Below, piece after piece: positions 9,303 to 18,036 of a stretch of DNA of 64,000 nucleotides. A program made the position numbers and the translations under genes. Numbering within the stretch: position 1 is the stretch's first letter; each line of letters opens with the position of its first letter. Below the pieces are notes generated by a model, which searched no databases, was not told the DNA's origin, and saw only the letters and a list, made by a program, of their open reading frames with translations. Source of the stretch: Lewinellaceae bacterium (GTDB lineage: Bacteria; Bacteroidota; Bacteroidia; Chitinophagales; Saprospiraceae); the NCBI GenBank assembly GCA_020636405.1, contig JACJXW010000006.1, positions 620,001-684,000 of the forward strand, read 5' to 3'.

Positions 9303-9310
9303 CAAAGTTA
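9303..9310 (-). promoter_or_regulatory. Bacteroidota -7 promoter box for the DUF3237-cupin unit
   Basis: On the minus strand TAACTTTG matches TAnnTTTG exactly and lies 33 bases upstream of the ATG at 9270. A -33 TTG is not obvious. Confidence 0.5.
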
Positions 9311-9586
9311 GGAGGGCAGGAAGGGGGAGAATTGAAAAAAAACGACATTATTGGAATTGCGTTTCTTTGTCTATGGAGATTTTAATATTCTGAGGGTTGG
9401 GAATGGACCACTCCTGGAAAATGGCTGTTAAGGGCTTTGGTGTCACCTTATGCTGGCCTGCCTCCAGGTTAGCACAACTGTCGGCTTCCCAACGCTGAGT
9501 GAAAAAAGAGCCTCTGACAGACTATTACCCCTGGTCTTTCCGTTTCAGAGAGGTCAGGTTCTCGACATGTAAACCGCAGTTTTTCG

Positions 9587-10495
9587 ATGAAAAAGATCTT
9601 GCTTTTGGCGGCCCTCGCTTTTGGCTGCATTTCTCAACAATTTGCCCAGGAAGCAACCCCCTTGTTTCCTGAAGAAAACCAGGTATTCCTAAAGGAGATG
9701 GAGGATACCCTGGCGTTACTCGCCTATGCCGTAATCCACGATTCCCTGCCGGAGCACCGCTTTGGGGCCTGTCGGGAAATGATCCCCAAACTGGTCAAGG
9801 CCTTGAAGGTAGAACACTCTTTCCAATACCCTTTTGAGCGCCTGAAATCGGTTTCCATCCAATACCCCCGGGACAGCAGTTTCCGCATTTTTACCTGGCA
9901 GTTGTATGTCGATAAGGATGACTATCGCTATTATGGAGCCATACAGATGAATACCCCGGGCCTGAAGTTGTTCCCTTTGATCGACCGGTCCTTCAAGATC
10001 GAGGACGCAGAACATCAGGCTCTTTCTCCGGAGGAGTGGTACGGCAGCGTTTACTACAACCTGCTCGATGTCGAGGGCCCGCAGGGAAAATATTACCTGC
10101 TCTTTGGTTTTGACGGCTACAGCTTTTTCCGCAAGCGCAAACTGATCGATGTGCTATCTTTCCAGGAGGGAAAACCTGTTTTCGGAGCGCCGGTTTTCGT
10201 GCACGAAGGTGACAACCGCAAGGCCAGGGTCGTCAGGGAATATTCTGCCGAGGTGAGCACCCGGTGCAATTACGACGAACTGCTGGAGATGATCATCTTC
10301 GACCACCTCATAGAAATGGACGGAGCCTACGACGAAGGCCCTGTCAATTACCCGGACGGCAGCTACGAAGCCTATCGCCTGGAAAAGGGCCTGTGGTGGC
10401 ATGTGGATAAGGTCTTCGATCAGGTCTCCGATGAAGCGCCCCGGCCGGCTCCTATCTTGGACAACCGCACGAAGGATATTTTCGGGAAGCAGTAG
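9587..10495 (+). CDS. Hypothetical exported protein
   Basis: 302 residues with a clean signal peptide (MKKILLLAALAFGCISQQFA, cleavage before QEATPLF). The mature part is acidic and aromatic-rich, with a run of beta-strands (FRIFTWQLYVDKDDYRYYGA; GKYYLLFGFDGYSFFRKRK; GLWWHVDKVFDQ). I recognise no domain. No T9SS tail, no lipobox and no membrane segment other than the signal, so a soluble periplasmic protein is the best guess. Flanked by unrelated genes. Confidence 0.65.
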   Translation: MKKILLLAALAFGCISQQFAQEATPLFPEENQVFLKEMEDTLALLAYAVIHDSLPEHRFGACREMIPKLVKALKVEHSFQYPFERLKSVSIQYPRDSSFRIFTWQLYVDKDDYRYYGAIQMNTPGLKLFPLIDRSFKIEDAEHQALSPEEWYGSVYYNLLDVEGPQGKYYLLFGFDGYSFFRKRKLIDVLSFQEGKPVFGAPVFVHEGDNRKARVVREYSAEVSTRCNYDELLEMIIFDHLIEMDGAYDEGPVNYPDGSYEAYRLEKGLWWHVDKVFDQVSDEAPRPAPILDNRTKDIFGKQ

Positions 10496-10557
10496 GGAAT
10501 CCGTTAATTCGTGATTCGTTATCCGTAACCCGCATGCTGAAACAACGAATTACAATA

Positions 10558-10637
10558 ACCTGAATCCCGAATCCCGAATCCACGAATCCACGAATCCCCG
10601 AATCCCGAATCACGAATCCACGAATCCACGAACACCC
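10558..10637. repeat. Short tandem repeat, unit about CGAATCC/CGAATCAC
   Basis: About ten degenerate 7-8 base units fill the gap between the hypothetical gene ending at 10495 and the esterase starting at 10640. The same unit forms another array at 56340-56416. Confidence 0.85.
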
Positions 10638-10639
10638 AA

Positions 10640-11305
10640 ATGCACACCAACCACACCATCACCGTACCCCGTACCGCCCATTACAGCACCATTGGCGAAG
10701 CGGGGCCGAACACCCGCTATTTCTGGATCGCCTGCCACGGGTACGGGCAGCTGGCTCAAAAGTTCATCCGGCCGTTTGAGTCCATCGCTGCGGACGATAC
10801 CTTCATCCTGGCGCCGGAAGGGCTGTCGCGCTTCTACTGGGGCGGTTTTACCGGCGAGCCGGTAGCCTCCTGGATGACCCGGGAAGGGCGCCTGCACGAG
10901 ATTGGCGACTATTCCAATTACCTCACTACCCTCTACGATCTTTTCCTGGCGCGAATGCCGGCGGACGTACGCATCATCTTGCTGGGCTTTTCCCAGGGCT
11001 GCGCTACCCAGATGCGTTGGGTCATGCGTACCTTTCCGGCTTTTCACCACCTCATTTTCTGGGCGGGCAGCATTCCGGAGGATATTGACTACCGACCGCG
11101 ATTGGGGTATTTTTCAGATAAGGCTCTGCATTTCGTATACGGAAACCAGGACCAGTTCCTCACACCGGAAAGAGTAAGCCAGCAGAGAGCCCTCATTCAG
11201 GCCAGCGGCCTGCAGCTGCAGGAACATACTTTTGAAGGGACACACAGTGTGGAGGAGGAGCCATTGAAGCGATTGGCGGGCCTGGCCCGCCAGGCCGTTG
11301 ATTGA
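10640..11305 (+). CDS. Alpha/beta hydrolase, phospholipase/carboxylesterase type
   Basis: 221 residues, no signal. The nucleophile elbow is LLGFSQGCATQM (Ser in GFSQG, near residue 118). Before it stand the oxyanion-hole region YFWIACHGYGQLAQ and FILAPEGLSRFYW. The C-terminal acid and base are likely in FVYGNQDQFLTPER and EGTHSVEEEPL. This is the pattern of the short-chain carboxylesterase/acyl-protein thioesterase family (PF02230). Substrate unknown. The gene starts within three bases of the tandem repeat array, so its promoter or leader must lie in or across that array. Confidence 0.85.
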   Translation: MHTNHTITVPRTAHYSTIGEAGPNTRYFWIACHGYGQLAQKFIRPFESIAADDTFILAPEGLSRFYWGGFTGEPVASWMTREGRLHEIGDYSNYLTTLYDLFLARMPADVRIILLGFSQGCATQMRWVMRTFPAFHHLIFWAGSIPEDIDYRPRLGYFSDKALHFVYGNQDQFLTPERVSQQRALIQASGLQLQEHTFEGTHSVEEEPLKRLAGLARQAVD

Positions 11306-11408
11306 ATGTTGATCCATCTCTTCGGTAAGGAATGCCTGGCATCTTTTTAAAATAACTTCTTCGGGGCCTTAGCCAGAAAAAATACATCCCTTTCTTCGAA
11401 AAAGGGCC

Positions 11409-11416
11409 TATTTTTG
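11409..11416 (+). promoter_or_regulatory. Bacteroidota -7 promoter box for the ABC exporter operon
   Basis: TATTTTTG fits TAnnTTTG exactly and lies 16 bases before the ATG at 11432. A TTG codon at 11414 that would extend the frame overlaps this box, which argues for the ATG at 11432 as the real start. Confidence 0.45.
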
Positions 11417-11431
11417 GACAAATGTAACCCG

Positions 11432-12283
11432 ATGATATCCGTATCCAACCTATCCTTCACCTACGCTCAGAGCAGCAAGCCGGCGGTTGACGGCATCAGC
11501 TTTGAAGTTCCCCAGGGGGAGATCTTTGGCTTTCTGGGCCCGAGCGGAGCTGGTAAGAGTACCACGCAAAAAATCCTGATCCGGTTGCTGCAGGGTTACC
11601 GTGGAGACATCCGGCTGATGGGAAAACCCCTGGAGGAGTGGGACAAGAGTTTTTACAACCATGTTGGCGTCGGGTTTGAATTGCCGAACCACTTCGGTAA
11701 GCTCACCGCATTGGAAAACCTGCAGTTTTTCGGATCTTTCTACGACCGTCCAGTAAAGGAACCCCTGGAATTGCTGAGCCGGGTAGGCCTGAAAGAACAC
11801 GCCGGCAAGCAGGCCAGCGAATTTTCCAAAGGTATGAAGATGCGGCTCAACTTTGTCCGGGCTATTATGCACAACCCGGACCTGCTTTTTTTTGATGAGC
11901 CCACATCCGGGCTGGACCCCGTCAATGCCCGCCGCATCAAGGATCTGATCCTCGAGCAGCGCGACGCCGGCAAGACCGTCTTCCTGACCACCCACATGAT
12001 GCACGATGCGGATGAGCTTTGTAACCGCATCGCCTTCATCGTTGAGGGGAAAATTGCGCTCATCGATTCTCCCAAAGCGCTAAAACTGCAATATGGCCGG
12101 CGCCGGGTCCGGGTAGAATACCTCAACGGCAAGGTGCGGGAAGAGGAGTTTCCCCTGGATGGGATCGGCGATAACGCGGATTTCCTGCGCATTCTCCGCG
12201 AAGAGTATGTCCAGGCCATTCATACCGAAGAAGCAACGCTGGATGACATTTTTATTCAGGTGACCGGAACCAGCCTTCATTAG
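11432..12283 (+). CDS. ABC transporter ATP-binding protein
   Basis: 283 residues from ATG 11432. Walker A is GPSGAGKST (near residue 37), the signature is SKGMKMRLNFVRAI (an F-S-K-G-M variant of LSGGQ), Walker B is LLFFDEPTSGLDP, and the H-loop is TTHMMHDADEL. The C-terminal tail (about 215-283) is the extra domain seen in ABC-2-type exporters. First gene of a three-gene operon with two small permeases (12343-13035, 13039-13752). The set resembles the fluoroquinolone-type ABC exporters of one ATPase and two permeases; the substrate here is unknown. Confidence 0.92.
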   Translation: MISVSNLSFTYAQSSKPAVDGISFEVPQGEIFGFLGPSGAGKSTTQKILIRLLQGYRGDIRLMGKPLEEWDKSFYNHVGVGFELPNHFGKLTALENLQFFGSFYDRPVKEPLELLSRVGLKEHAGKQASEFSKGMKMRLNFVRAIMHNPDLLFFDEPTSGLDPVNARRIKDLILEQRDAGKTVFLTTHMMHDADELCNRIAFIVEGKIALIDSPKALKLQYGRRRVRVEYLNGKVREEEFPLDGIGDNADFLRILREEYVQAIHTEEATLDDIFIQVTGTSLH

Positions 12284-12342
12284 CGAGGGCATGGATGATC
12301 GGGAGGTGATGGGGTAGCGCCGGCATTAAAAACTGTTTGATC

Positions 12343-13035
12343 ATGCAAAAACTCGCTATCGCGATACAATGGGATTTTATCCGACAGTTTCGGTACAACA
12401 TCCTGTATGCCGCACTTTTGGTTACGGTGATCTATATCCTGATCCTGTTGAACGTACCGGAGGGGCCCTATCGGGAAAAAATACTCATCTTTCTCATTTT
12501 TAATGACCCGGCAGCATTGGGTATGTTGTTTATCGGCTCCCTTTTCCTGTTTGAACGCAGTGAACATACCCTGGAGGCCTTGTGGGTGACGCCGTTGCCG
12601 CACCGGCATTACATATTGTCCAAAACGCTTACACTCACGGCCATTGCACTGCTGTCTGCTCTGGTGATGGCCATTGCCGGTTACGGATGGTTATTCGGGT
12701 ACCTGTATTTTGTTGCCGGTATCGGGCTGACGGCCTCATTGTTTACGCTGTTGGGTATGGTGGCAGTTGTCTCTTGCGGGAGTTTCAATCAATATCTCCT
12801 GAGGGTTGCCGGCATACTGGTTCCTGCGGCTTTACCTTTCCTCAATTTCCTGGAAATCACCGATACGCTTTGGTGGTATTTGTTGCCTTCTCAGGCTTCC
12901 CTGATCCTGATGGAGGCCGCCTTTCTGCCCATGGAGGCCTGGCGGATCGCCTATGCAGTGCTGTACCTGGGGTTGTGGAATGCCGGTGCTTACTGGCTGG
13001 CGGCCTATACTTTAAAAGAACACGTAAAATTATAA
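12343..13035 (+). CDS. ABC-2 type exporter permease
   Basis: 230 residues with about six hydrophobic segments (for example YNILYAALLVTVIYILILL; ALLSALVMAIAGYGWLFGYL; AYAVLYLGLWNAGAYWLAAY). ATG 12343 is used; the TTG six bases earlier is less likely. Follows the ATPase gene by 59 bases and precedes the second permease by 3 bases. The LFERSEHTLEALWVTPLP motif after the second segment is characteristic of ABC-2 permeases of the fluoroquinolone-export type. Confidence 0.85.
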   Translation: MQKLAIAIQWDFIRQFRYNILYAALLVTVIYILILLNVPEGPYREKILIFLIFNDPAALGMLFIGSLFLFERSEHTLEALWVTPLPHRHYILSKTLTLTAIALLSALVMAIAGYGWLFGYLYFVAGIGLTASLFTLLGMVAVVSCGSFNQYLLRVAGILVPAALPFLNFLEITDTLWWYLLPSQASLILMEAAFLPMEAWRIAYAVLYLGLWNAGAYWLAAYTLKEHVKL

Positions 13036-13038
13036 GCC

Positions 13039-13752
13039 ATGGAAAAGTTATTGAGATTGGCCCGGCTAGACCTCAATATGATCCTCCGCGAACAGATGCT
13101 ATGGTTTATGTTGTTTGTGGTTCCGGCCCTGCAGTTCTGCATGGCTTTATTGTTGTTGCCCTGGCTGGAGCAGCGCTTCCCCGTGTTGGCGGGTTATCAT
13201 TCACTGATCCTGATGCTGGTGACGTTGCAGGTAGTGTCCAGCATTGGCTTTGTGGTGGCCTCCATGCTGCTCGACGAGCGGGACGAGCAGGTATTGACGG
13301 CGCTGCGCACCATGCCGGTTGGTGTGAATACTTTCCTCTTTTACCGTTTATCCATCGGCACGCTTATGGCCGGTTTGTTCAGCTTTTCCATGCTTTCGGC
13401 TCCCGGGCTGGAAGGGCTGGGAGGGGCGGCCCGGCTGACGGCGGCTTTCCTCTTTGCGAGTACTGCTCCGATCACTACCCTGGCACTGGCCACCCTTTCC
13501 AGCAATAAGGTGGAAGGCCTGGCTGTCTACAAGGGCCTGAGCCTGATCCTGATGGTTCCGGCCGGCAGTTTTTTCATTCATTCCTGGGTGCAATATGCGC
13601 TGGGCATCGTGCCGGTATACTGGGTGCTGCATTATGTGGATACTGTCCTGGCGGGAGATGCGGCTCTTAAGGAAATGATCATGGCTATCGGGACGCATGC
13701 ACTTGCACTCACCCTGCTGTTCCGGTTATTCAAGTGGAGGGTGTTCTCATAG
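13039..13752 (+). CDS. ABC-2 type exporter permease
   Basis: 237 residues, six predicted membrane segments (MLWFMLFVVPALQFCMALLL; VVSSIGFVVASMLL; AFLFASTAPITTLALATL and others). LLDERDEQVLTALRTMPVG after the second segment corresponds to the FERSEHTLEALWVTPLP segment of its neighbour, so the two permeases are homologous and likely form a heterodimer with the ATPase. Last gene of the operon; only 3 bases separate it from the gene before. Confidence 0.85.
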   Translation: MEKLLRLARLDLNMILREQMLWFMLFVVPALQFCMALLLLPWLEQRFPVLAGYHSLILMLVTLQVVSSIGFVVASMLLDERDEQVLTALRTMPVGVNTFLFYRLSIGTLMAGLFSFSMLSAPGLEGLGGAARLTAAFLFASTAPITTLALATLSSNKVEGLAVYKGLSLILMVPAGSFFIHSWVQYALGIVPVYWVLHYVDTVLAGDAALKEMIMAIGTHALALTLLFRLFKWRVFS

Positions 13753-13773
13753 CCAGTTCCAGGCGCGGGGGCC

Positions 13774-15168
13774 TCACCTTTGAATTATGGCCTTTAGGCA
13801 ACCGGCCTGATGCCCGCTGGCCCATTTCAGAAAATAGACTCCGGGAGGATAAGCGCTGACATCCAGCGTTAGGGCTCCTTGCCCCTGAAGCGTTTGTAGC
13901 AGCCGGCCGTCCATGCTGTAAAGCGCCAGAGAAACCGGTTGTTGGAAGAAACTGGTTTCAAGCCGGATCTCATCTCTTGCCGGGTTGGGGAAGGCGTGGA
14001 GTGTTGAGGCAGTTTCCGGCTCCAGCGGGCCGGTAATGGTACATCCCCAAAATTCCGTTGCGCCTTGCACGATCAGCTCCACCTCGGCGGGCGTTAACTC
14101 GTGGCAGGAGGAACTGCAGGGGAAACCTGGAAGCGGACAATTGGTAATCTGAAATTCATGGGCCGGAGCATTGGCTAAAGTATCCAGGTATTGCTGCAGG
14201 TGGCAGCTGCCGAAAGCCAACGGCCAGGTGTTGGGCATGGCGGTGCAGGCAGTATTGTTCAAACAGCGGCTCACCAGGCTTCTGAAAGGGTGTCCCTCCA
14301 GGCAGGGTACTACCAGGTCGTTGTCTTTGTGGAAAGCATAGAGCATCGGCTCGCCCGGCCCGATCCAGGAAGGGTCGAACAGGGCTCCGAAGATATTCAA
14401 TACCCCTTTGACCGAAGCATCGGCACTACCGAGGTGGAGGTTGCCCTGCGGCGGCCCCAGTGCCGGGCGTTCGGTACTGCACCCTGCCGGGTGGCAAGCC
14501 CCGTAGATCAGCGGGATACCGGGCGCCGGATTTTGTGCCAGTGCTGCCGGCGAAGCTTCATCGTCTCCCATATAAGCCGCCGCCATGGCTACAAAGCCGC
14601 CGGCGCTGCTGCCTCCGACGAACACATTGCCGGAATCGACGGAGTCGATCCGGGTTTTTACAAAGCGGATGGCCCCCCGGGCGTCCTGTACCGCCCGGTA
14701 GAGGGCGCGGTCAACTTCCAACGGCTCTGCATAGAGGCACTGGGCGTTCTGTGCTCCTGCCAATGCCCCGACGAGGGCGCACCCCTGAGCGTCGGGCGTA
14801 TGAAAAACAGATTTGTGAAACCCCAGCCGGTAGTTGATGCTCACCGCTACGTAACCGCGGGCGGCAAAGGCTCTGGCCGCTTCTGCCATATCGTAGGCGC
14901 GCTTATCGCCACTGAGAAAGGCACCCCCGTGGATCAGCACCATGGCCGGGCGTTGTGGATTGCCGTCTCCAACGGGGCGGTAAATGTCCATTAGAAGTTC
15001 CTGTCCTACTCCGCAATAAGTGGTGGCCTGGCCGTAGGGTACATCTTCTTCAACAGCAACTTCGTAGATAGGGTCTGCATAACAGCCCTGAGCGCCGGCA
15101 TCGCAGGGAAGGGCAAGGCTTGATAAGCTGAAGCTAAGGCAAAGGACAAAAGAACGTATGGAATTCAT
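13774..15168 (-). CDS. Secreted alpha/beta hydrolase (carboxylesterase) with T9SS sorting domain
   Basis: 464 residues. Signal peptide (FVLCLSFSLSSLALPCDAGA). The hydrolase domain has the oxyanion motif MVLIHGGAFLSGDKRAYD near residue 80 and the nucleophile elbow VFVGGSSAGGFVAMAA near 190, as in the HSL/type-B-like esterases. A Cys-rich insert follows (CQ/CL residues about 285-365). The end is a type-A T9SS sorting domain (AFPNPARDEIRLE ... YPPGVYFLKWASG). It should be a surface or extracellular esterase. Convergent with the ABC operon, 21 bases apart. Confidence 0.88.
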   Translation of the reverse strand: MNSIRSFVLCLSFSLSSLALPCDAGAQGCYADPIYEVAVEEDVPYGQATTYCGVGQELLMDIYRPVGDGNPQRPAMVLIHGGAFLSGDKRAYDMAEAARAFAARGYVAVSINYRLGFHKSVFHTPDAQGCALVGALAGAQNAQCLYAEPLEVDRALYRAVQDARGAIRFVKTRIDSVDSGNVFVGGSSAGGFVAMAAAYMGDDEASPAALAQNPAPGIPLIYGACHPAGCSTERPALGPPQGNLHLGSADASVKGVLNIFGALFDPSWIGPGEPMLYAFHKDNDLVVPCLEGHPFRSLVSRCLNNTACTAMPNTWPLAFGSCHLQQYLDTLANAPAHEFQITNCPLPGFPCSSSCHELTPAEVELIVQGATEFWGCTITGPLEPETASTLHAFPNPARDEIRLETSFFQQPVSLALYSMDGRLLQTLQGQGALTLDVSAYPPGVYFLKWASGHQAGCLKAIIQR

Positions 15169-15306
15169 GCTGTCAGTTTAATTTTGATCCTTATCCCAAA
15201 GAGGACGAAAGGCAGTTGAAGAAATAACCTTTTTTGCAGTACAGCGGCCATTTTGAAAATGCTGATAAAAAAGTTGATCTTTAACCTTCGAAGAGGCCAC
15301 TGATCT

Positions 15307-16455
15307 ATGACGTTAACCAGAGCACAGGCAAAGATATACCGTCTTCTGCGTAGGGACATCATCCAGCACCTGATGTTTGGAGCAACGGTGCTTATTGTAA
15401 TATTTTGCTATTTCGCCATTCATGCCTGGTACCAGGGCAAAGCTGAACTGCTGGAGACCTTCGGGTACAAGCGGGAGGCATTTTTTAAGGTTTTCCGCGA
15501 AGCCCTTGGATATACGCTGCTGCTGGGCCTGCCGGTTTATTTCAACCTGTTCTTCGTTTACCAGGAGCGGCTCCAGGCCTTGCTGGGACGCAGCATTTTT
15601 CCCAAGGCCCGCCTCAAGGACTGGTCGTTCTACCTCTTCCTTTTTCTCAGTTCTATCACGGCGCTGATCTTTTCACTGATCTACGTGCCAATCATCCGCT
15701 CTGCGTTTGATATTGTCAACCACGAGTGGTACGAACTGACCCTGGTGATCCTTTTCTTTATTCTTTGCACAACCGGGGTATCCTACACCAAGCAGGCCAT
15801 CGAACGCAGCCGGGAGCTGGAGCGCAAGGCCCGGCTGGAATCTTATCGCCGGCGGCGGGAGGCCGAGCGGGAACTCCATTTTATCAAAAAGCAGATCCGG
15901 CCCCACTTTCTGTTCAACACCCTGGCTAACCTGCAGGTACTGGCCCACCGCAAGTCGGAACACCTTCCCGGCCTGATCGGAGAGCTCTCCCGCCTGCTGC
16001 GGTACCTGGTCTATCAAACGAATGAGAAACTCGTGCCGCTCGAGGATGAACTGCGCTTCATCAAGAGCTATCTGGAGCTGCAACGCCTGCAGGTTTCCAA
16101 AAAAACGGAACTCGTTTTTGACCTGGAGGGCGAGGTGATGCACCAGCACCGCATCCCGCCCATGGTCCTGCTCCTGTTTGTAGAAAACTGCTTCAAACAC
16201 CACAGCAGCCGATCGTCGAAGGGGGCATTCATCCACCTCCGCTTTCGGATTGCCGAAGGCCGTTTCTATGCCCATATTTCCAACAGCTACCGGGCAAATT
16301 ACCGCAACGAGGACACCATGTCCATCCGTGCTGGCAGCGGAGTAGGCCTGCCCACCGCCGTGGAAAACCTGGACTTGATCTACAAGGAGAACTACCAGCT
16401 CGATATCAACGCAGAAGAAGGCGTATATTCTGTCTCACTAGAAGTGCCACTTTAA
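15307..16455 (+). CDS. LytS-type sensor histidine kinase
   Basis: 382 residues. Four hydrophobic segments occupy about 20-165 (HLMFGATVLIVIFCYFAIHA; GYTLLLGLPVYFNLFFVYQ; FLFLSSITALIFSLIYVPII; LTLVILFFILCTTGVSY). A coiled coil rich in Arg/Glu (170-195) leads to the His_kinase domain with FIKKQIRPHFLFNTLANL, phospho-acceptor His near residue 202. The HATPase part has VENCFKHHSS and GSGVGLPTAVENL. Its stop overlaps the start of the LytTR regulator by one base (TAATG), so the two are co-translated and are very likely cognate. Confidence 0.92.
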   Translation: MTLTRAQAKIYRLLRRDIIQHLMFGATVLIVIFCYFAIHAWYQGKAELLETFGYKREAFFKVFREALGYTLLLGLPVYFNLFFVYQERLQALLGRSIFPKARLKDWSFYLFLFLSSITALIFSLIYVPIIRSAFDIVNHEWYELTLVILFFILCTTGVSYTKQAIERSRELERKARLESYRRRREAERELHFIKKQIRPHFLFNTLANLQVLAHRKSEHLPGLIGELSRLLRYLVYQTNEKLVPLEDELRFIKSYLELQRLQVSKKTELVFDLEGEVMHQHRIPPMVLLLFVENCFKHHSSRSSKGAFIHLRFRIAEGRFYAHISNSYRANYRNEDTMSIRAGSGVGLPTAVENLDLIYKENYQLDINAEEGVYSVSLEVPL

Positions 16456-17210
16456 TGAAGCATAAGTACACCTATATTGTCATCGAAGATGTAGAGTTGC
16501 AACGCGAAAACCTTATTGAACAGTTGAATACGCGGTTGGACCTGGTCTTTCTCAACAGTTTCGAAAATGCAGAAGATGCCTATAACTTTCTGGCAGATGA
16601 GGCTAATCCCCGCCCCGACCTCATCTTTCTGGATATCGAAATGCCGGAGGCCAGCGGCTTCAACCTGCTGGATGCCGCGAGCAATTTCTGCCTTTCGGCA
16701 AAAGTGATCATCACAACTGCCTTTGCCGAGTATGCGATCAAAGGTTATGAATACAACATTTCCGGATACCTGCTGAAGCCTATAGAAAGAGAGAAGCTCA
16801 ACCACGCCATTGATAAGGCCATCTCCGGCTTCCCTGCCCCTGCGCCAGCCAAACACCCTCCTGTGAGGGGGCATATCCTGATCAAGGAAAAAGGCAAATG
16901 GGTGAAGGTCGACTACCAGGAGATCCTCTACTGCGAAGGCGCTAATGTGGATGTGAAGGTCGTAACGCCGAATGGGGCCTATCTTACCCGCGACCGGGTT
17001 AAAAATATGGTAAAACTATTGCCTGCTGAAAACTTCATGCGCATTCACGACAGCTACATCATCAACCTGGATTATGTAAAGAGCTTTGCCGGTAACTATA
17101 CCTTCGTCGAGCTTGTGCATCATTCAGGGGCGGAACTTCACGAACTCCGCATCGGGCCCAAATACCGGGATGCCTTCCGGGATCGGATGAGGAAGCGGTG
17201 GAAGGAGTGA
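16455..17210 (+). CDS. LytTR-family response regulator
   Basis: 251 residues. Receiver domain 1-125 with the acidic pair in VIEDVE and the phospho-acceptor Asp in LIFLDIEMPEASGF near residue 60, then the Thr/Ala and Lys of the conserved switch (TTAFAEYAIKGYE; GYLLKPIE). After a short linker the LytTR DNA-binding domain (about 140-245) shows EKGKWVKVDYQEILYCEG, then FMRIHDSYIINLDYV. It binds DNA as a dimer in this family. Partner of the upstream kinase. Targets unknown. Confidence 0.93.
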   Translation: MKHKYTYIVIEDVELQRENLIEQLNTRLDLVFLNSFENAEDAYNFLADEANPRPDLIFLDIEMPEASGFNLLDAASNFCLSAKVIITTAFAEYAIKGYEYNISGYLLKPIEREKLNHAIDKAISGFPAPAPAKHPPVRGHILIKEKGKWVKVDYQEILYCEGANVDVKVVTPNGAYLTRDRVKNMVKLLPAENFMRIHDSYIINLDYVKSFAGNYTFVELVHHSGAELHELRIGPKYRDAFRDRMRKRWKE

Positions 17211-17301
17211 GGGGGTTGGTGTATCTCTTCAGCCCTTCGTTGGTTCATCAATTCAGTATACTTCCCTGTCTGCACACCGGAACGGATCATCTGCTGGCCT
17301 C

Positions 17302-17919
17302 CTAATGCATCCTATCTCCCCGCAGTTCCAGTTCCTTCATGATCTCGGCTTCCCGCTCGAGGTACTCCTGCCAGCGTTTGCGGACGGCGGCTTCATCGCT
17401 GTATTGTTTGGCCAGGTCGATGAAGAGCCGGTAGTGCCCGGCTTCGGCGACCATGAATTTGTGGTACCAGTCGCGCAGGCTTTCGTCATTGATGTGCAGG
17501 GAGAGCAGGCGGAATCGTTCGCAGGACCGGGCTTCGATGAGTGCGCAGGTGAGTAGTTTTTCCAGCAGGCGCTCTTCCCGGCTGCCGCCTTTTTTTTGAA
17601 AATCGAGCAGTTTGTTGACGTATTCGTCTTTGCGTTGGCGCCCCAGTTGCAGCCCGCGTTTCTCCAGTTCGCTGAGCACCATTCTGAAGTGGCCCCATTC
17701 TTCGGTGACGATGGGCGCCAGTTCTTTGACCATATCGGATTTTTCGGGGTAGGATTGGATCAGAGAGATGCAGGAGGTGGCCGCTTTCTGTTCGCAGTAG
17801 GCGTGGTCGGTCAGAATTTCCTCCAGTCCTTTTTCCGCCAGGTTGACCCAGCGCGGGTCAGTGGGCAGTTTGAGCCCTAGCATCTGTACTTCCCGCAGTT
17901 CCTGTTCTTTGTTGCGCAT
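17302..17919 (-). CDS. miaE: tRNA 2-methylthio-N6-isopentenyl adenosine-37 hydroxylase (MiaE)
   Basis: 205 residues from ATG 17919. The nine-codon longer start at 17946 would overlap the -7 promoter box at 17944-17951, so 17919 is preferred. It is a helical diiron enzyme that hydroxylates the isopentenyl group of ms2i6A37 in tRNA. Diiron ligand candidates are in EILTDHAYCEQKAA, VTEEWGHFRMV, EARSCERFRLL and MVAEAGHYRLFI, the duplicated E...ExxH arrangement of ferritin-like enzymes. Length is close to the usual 195-270. Confidence 0.9.
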   Translation of the reverse strand: MRNKEQELREVQMLGLKLPTDPRWVNLAEKGLEEILTDHAYCEQKAATSCISLIQSYPEKSDMVKELAPIVTEEWGHFRMVLSELEKRGLQLGRQRKDEYVNKLLDFQKKGGSREERLLEKLLTCALIEARSCERFRLLSLHINDESLRDWYHKFMVAEAGHYRLFIDLAKQYSDEAAVRKRWQEYLEREAEIMKELELRGDRMH

Positions 17920-17943
17920 GTGTCTTGGATTGGTTTGGCGGGG

Positions 17944-17951
17944 CAAAGATA
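17944..17951 (-). promoter_or_regulatory. Bacteroidota -7 promoter box for miaE
   Basis: Minus-strand TATCTTTG matches TAnnTTTG exactly and stands 25 bases upstream of the chosen miaE start. No convincing -33 box; the tandem repeat 17975-18036 begins about 24 bases upstream. Confidence 0.5.
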
Positions 17952-17974
17952 AGGAATAGGCCTAAGTAATAAAA

Positions 17975-18036
17975 CATCCCAACCTCCCAACATCCCAACC
18001 TCCCAACCTCCCAACCTCCCAACCTCCCAACCTCCT
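17975..18036. repeat. 8-bp tandem repeat, unit CAACCTCC
   Basis: Seven to eight near-identical 8-base units lie between the end of the gene at 18035 and the miaE promoter. One of several short tandem arrays with 7-8 base units in intergenic spots of this window. Confidence 0.9.
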
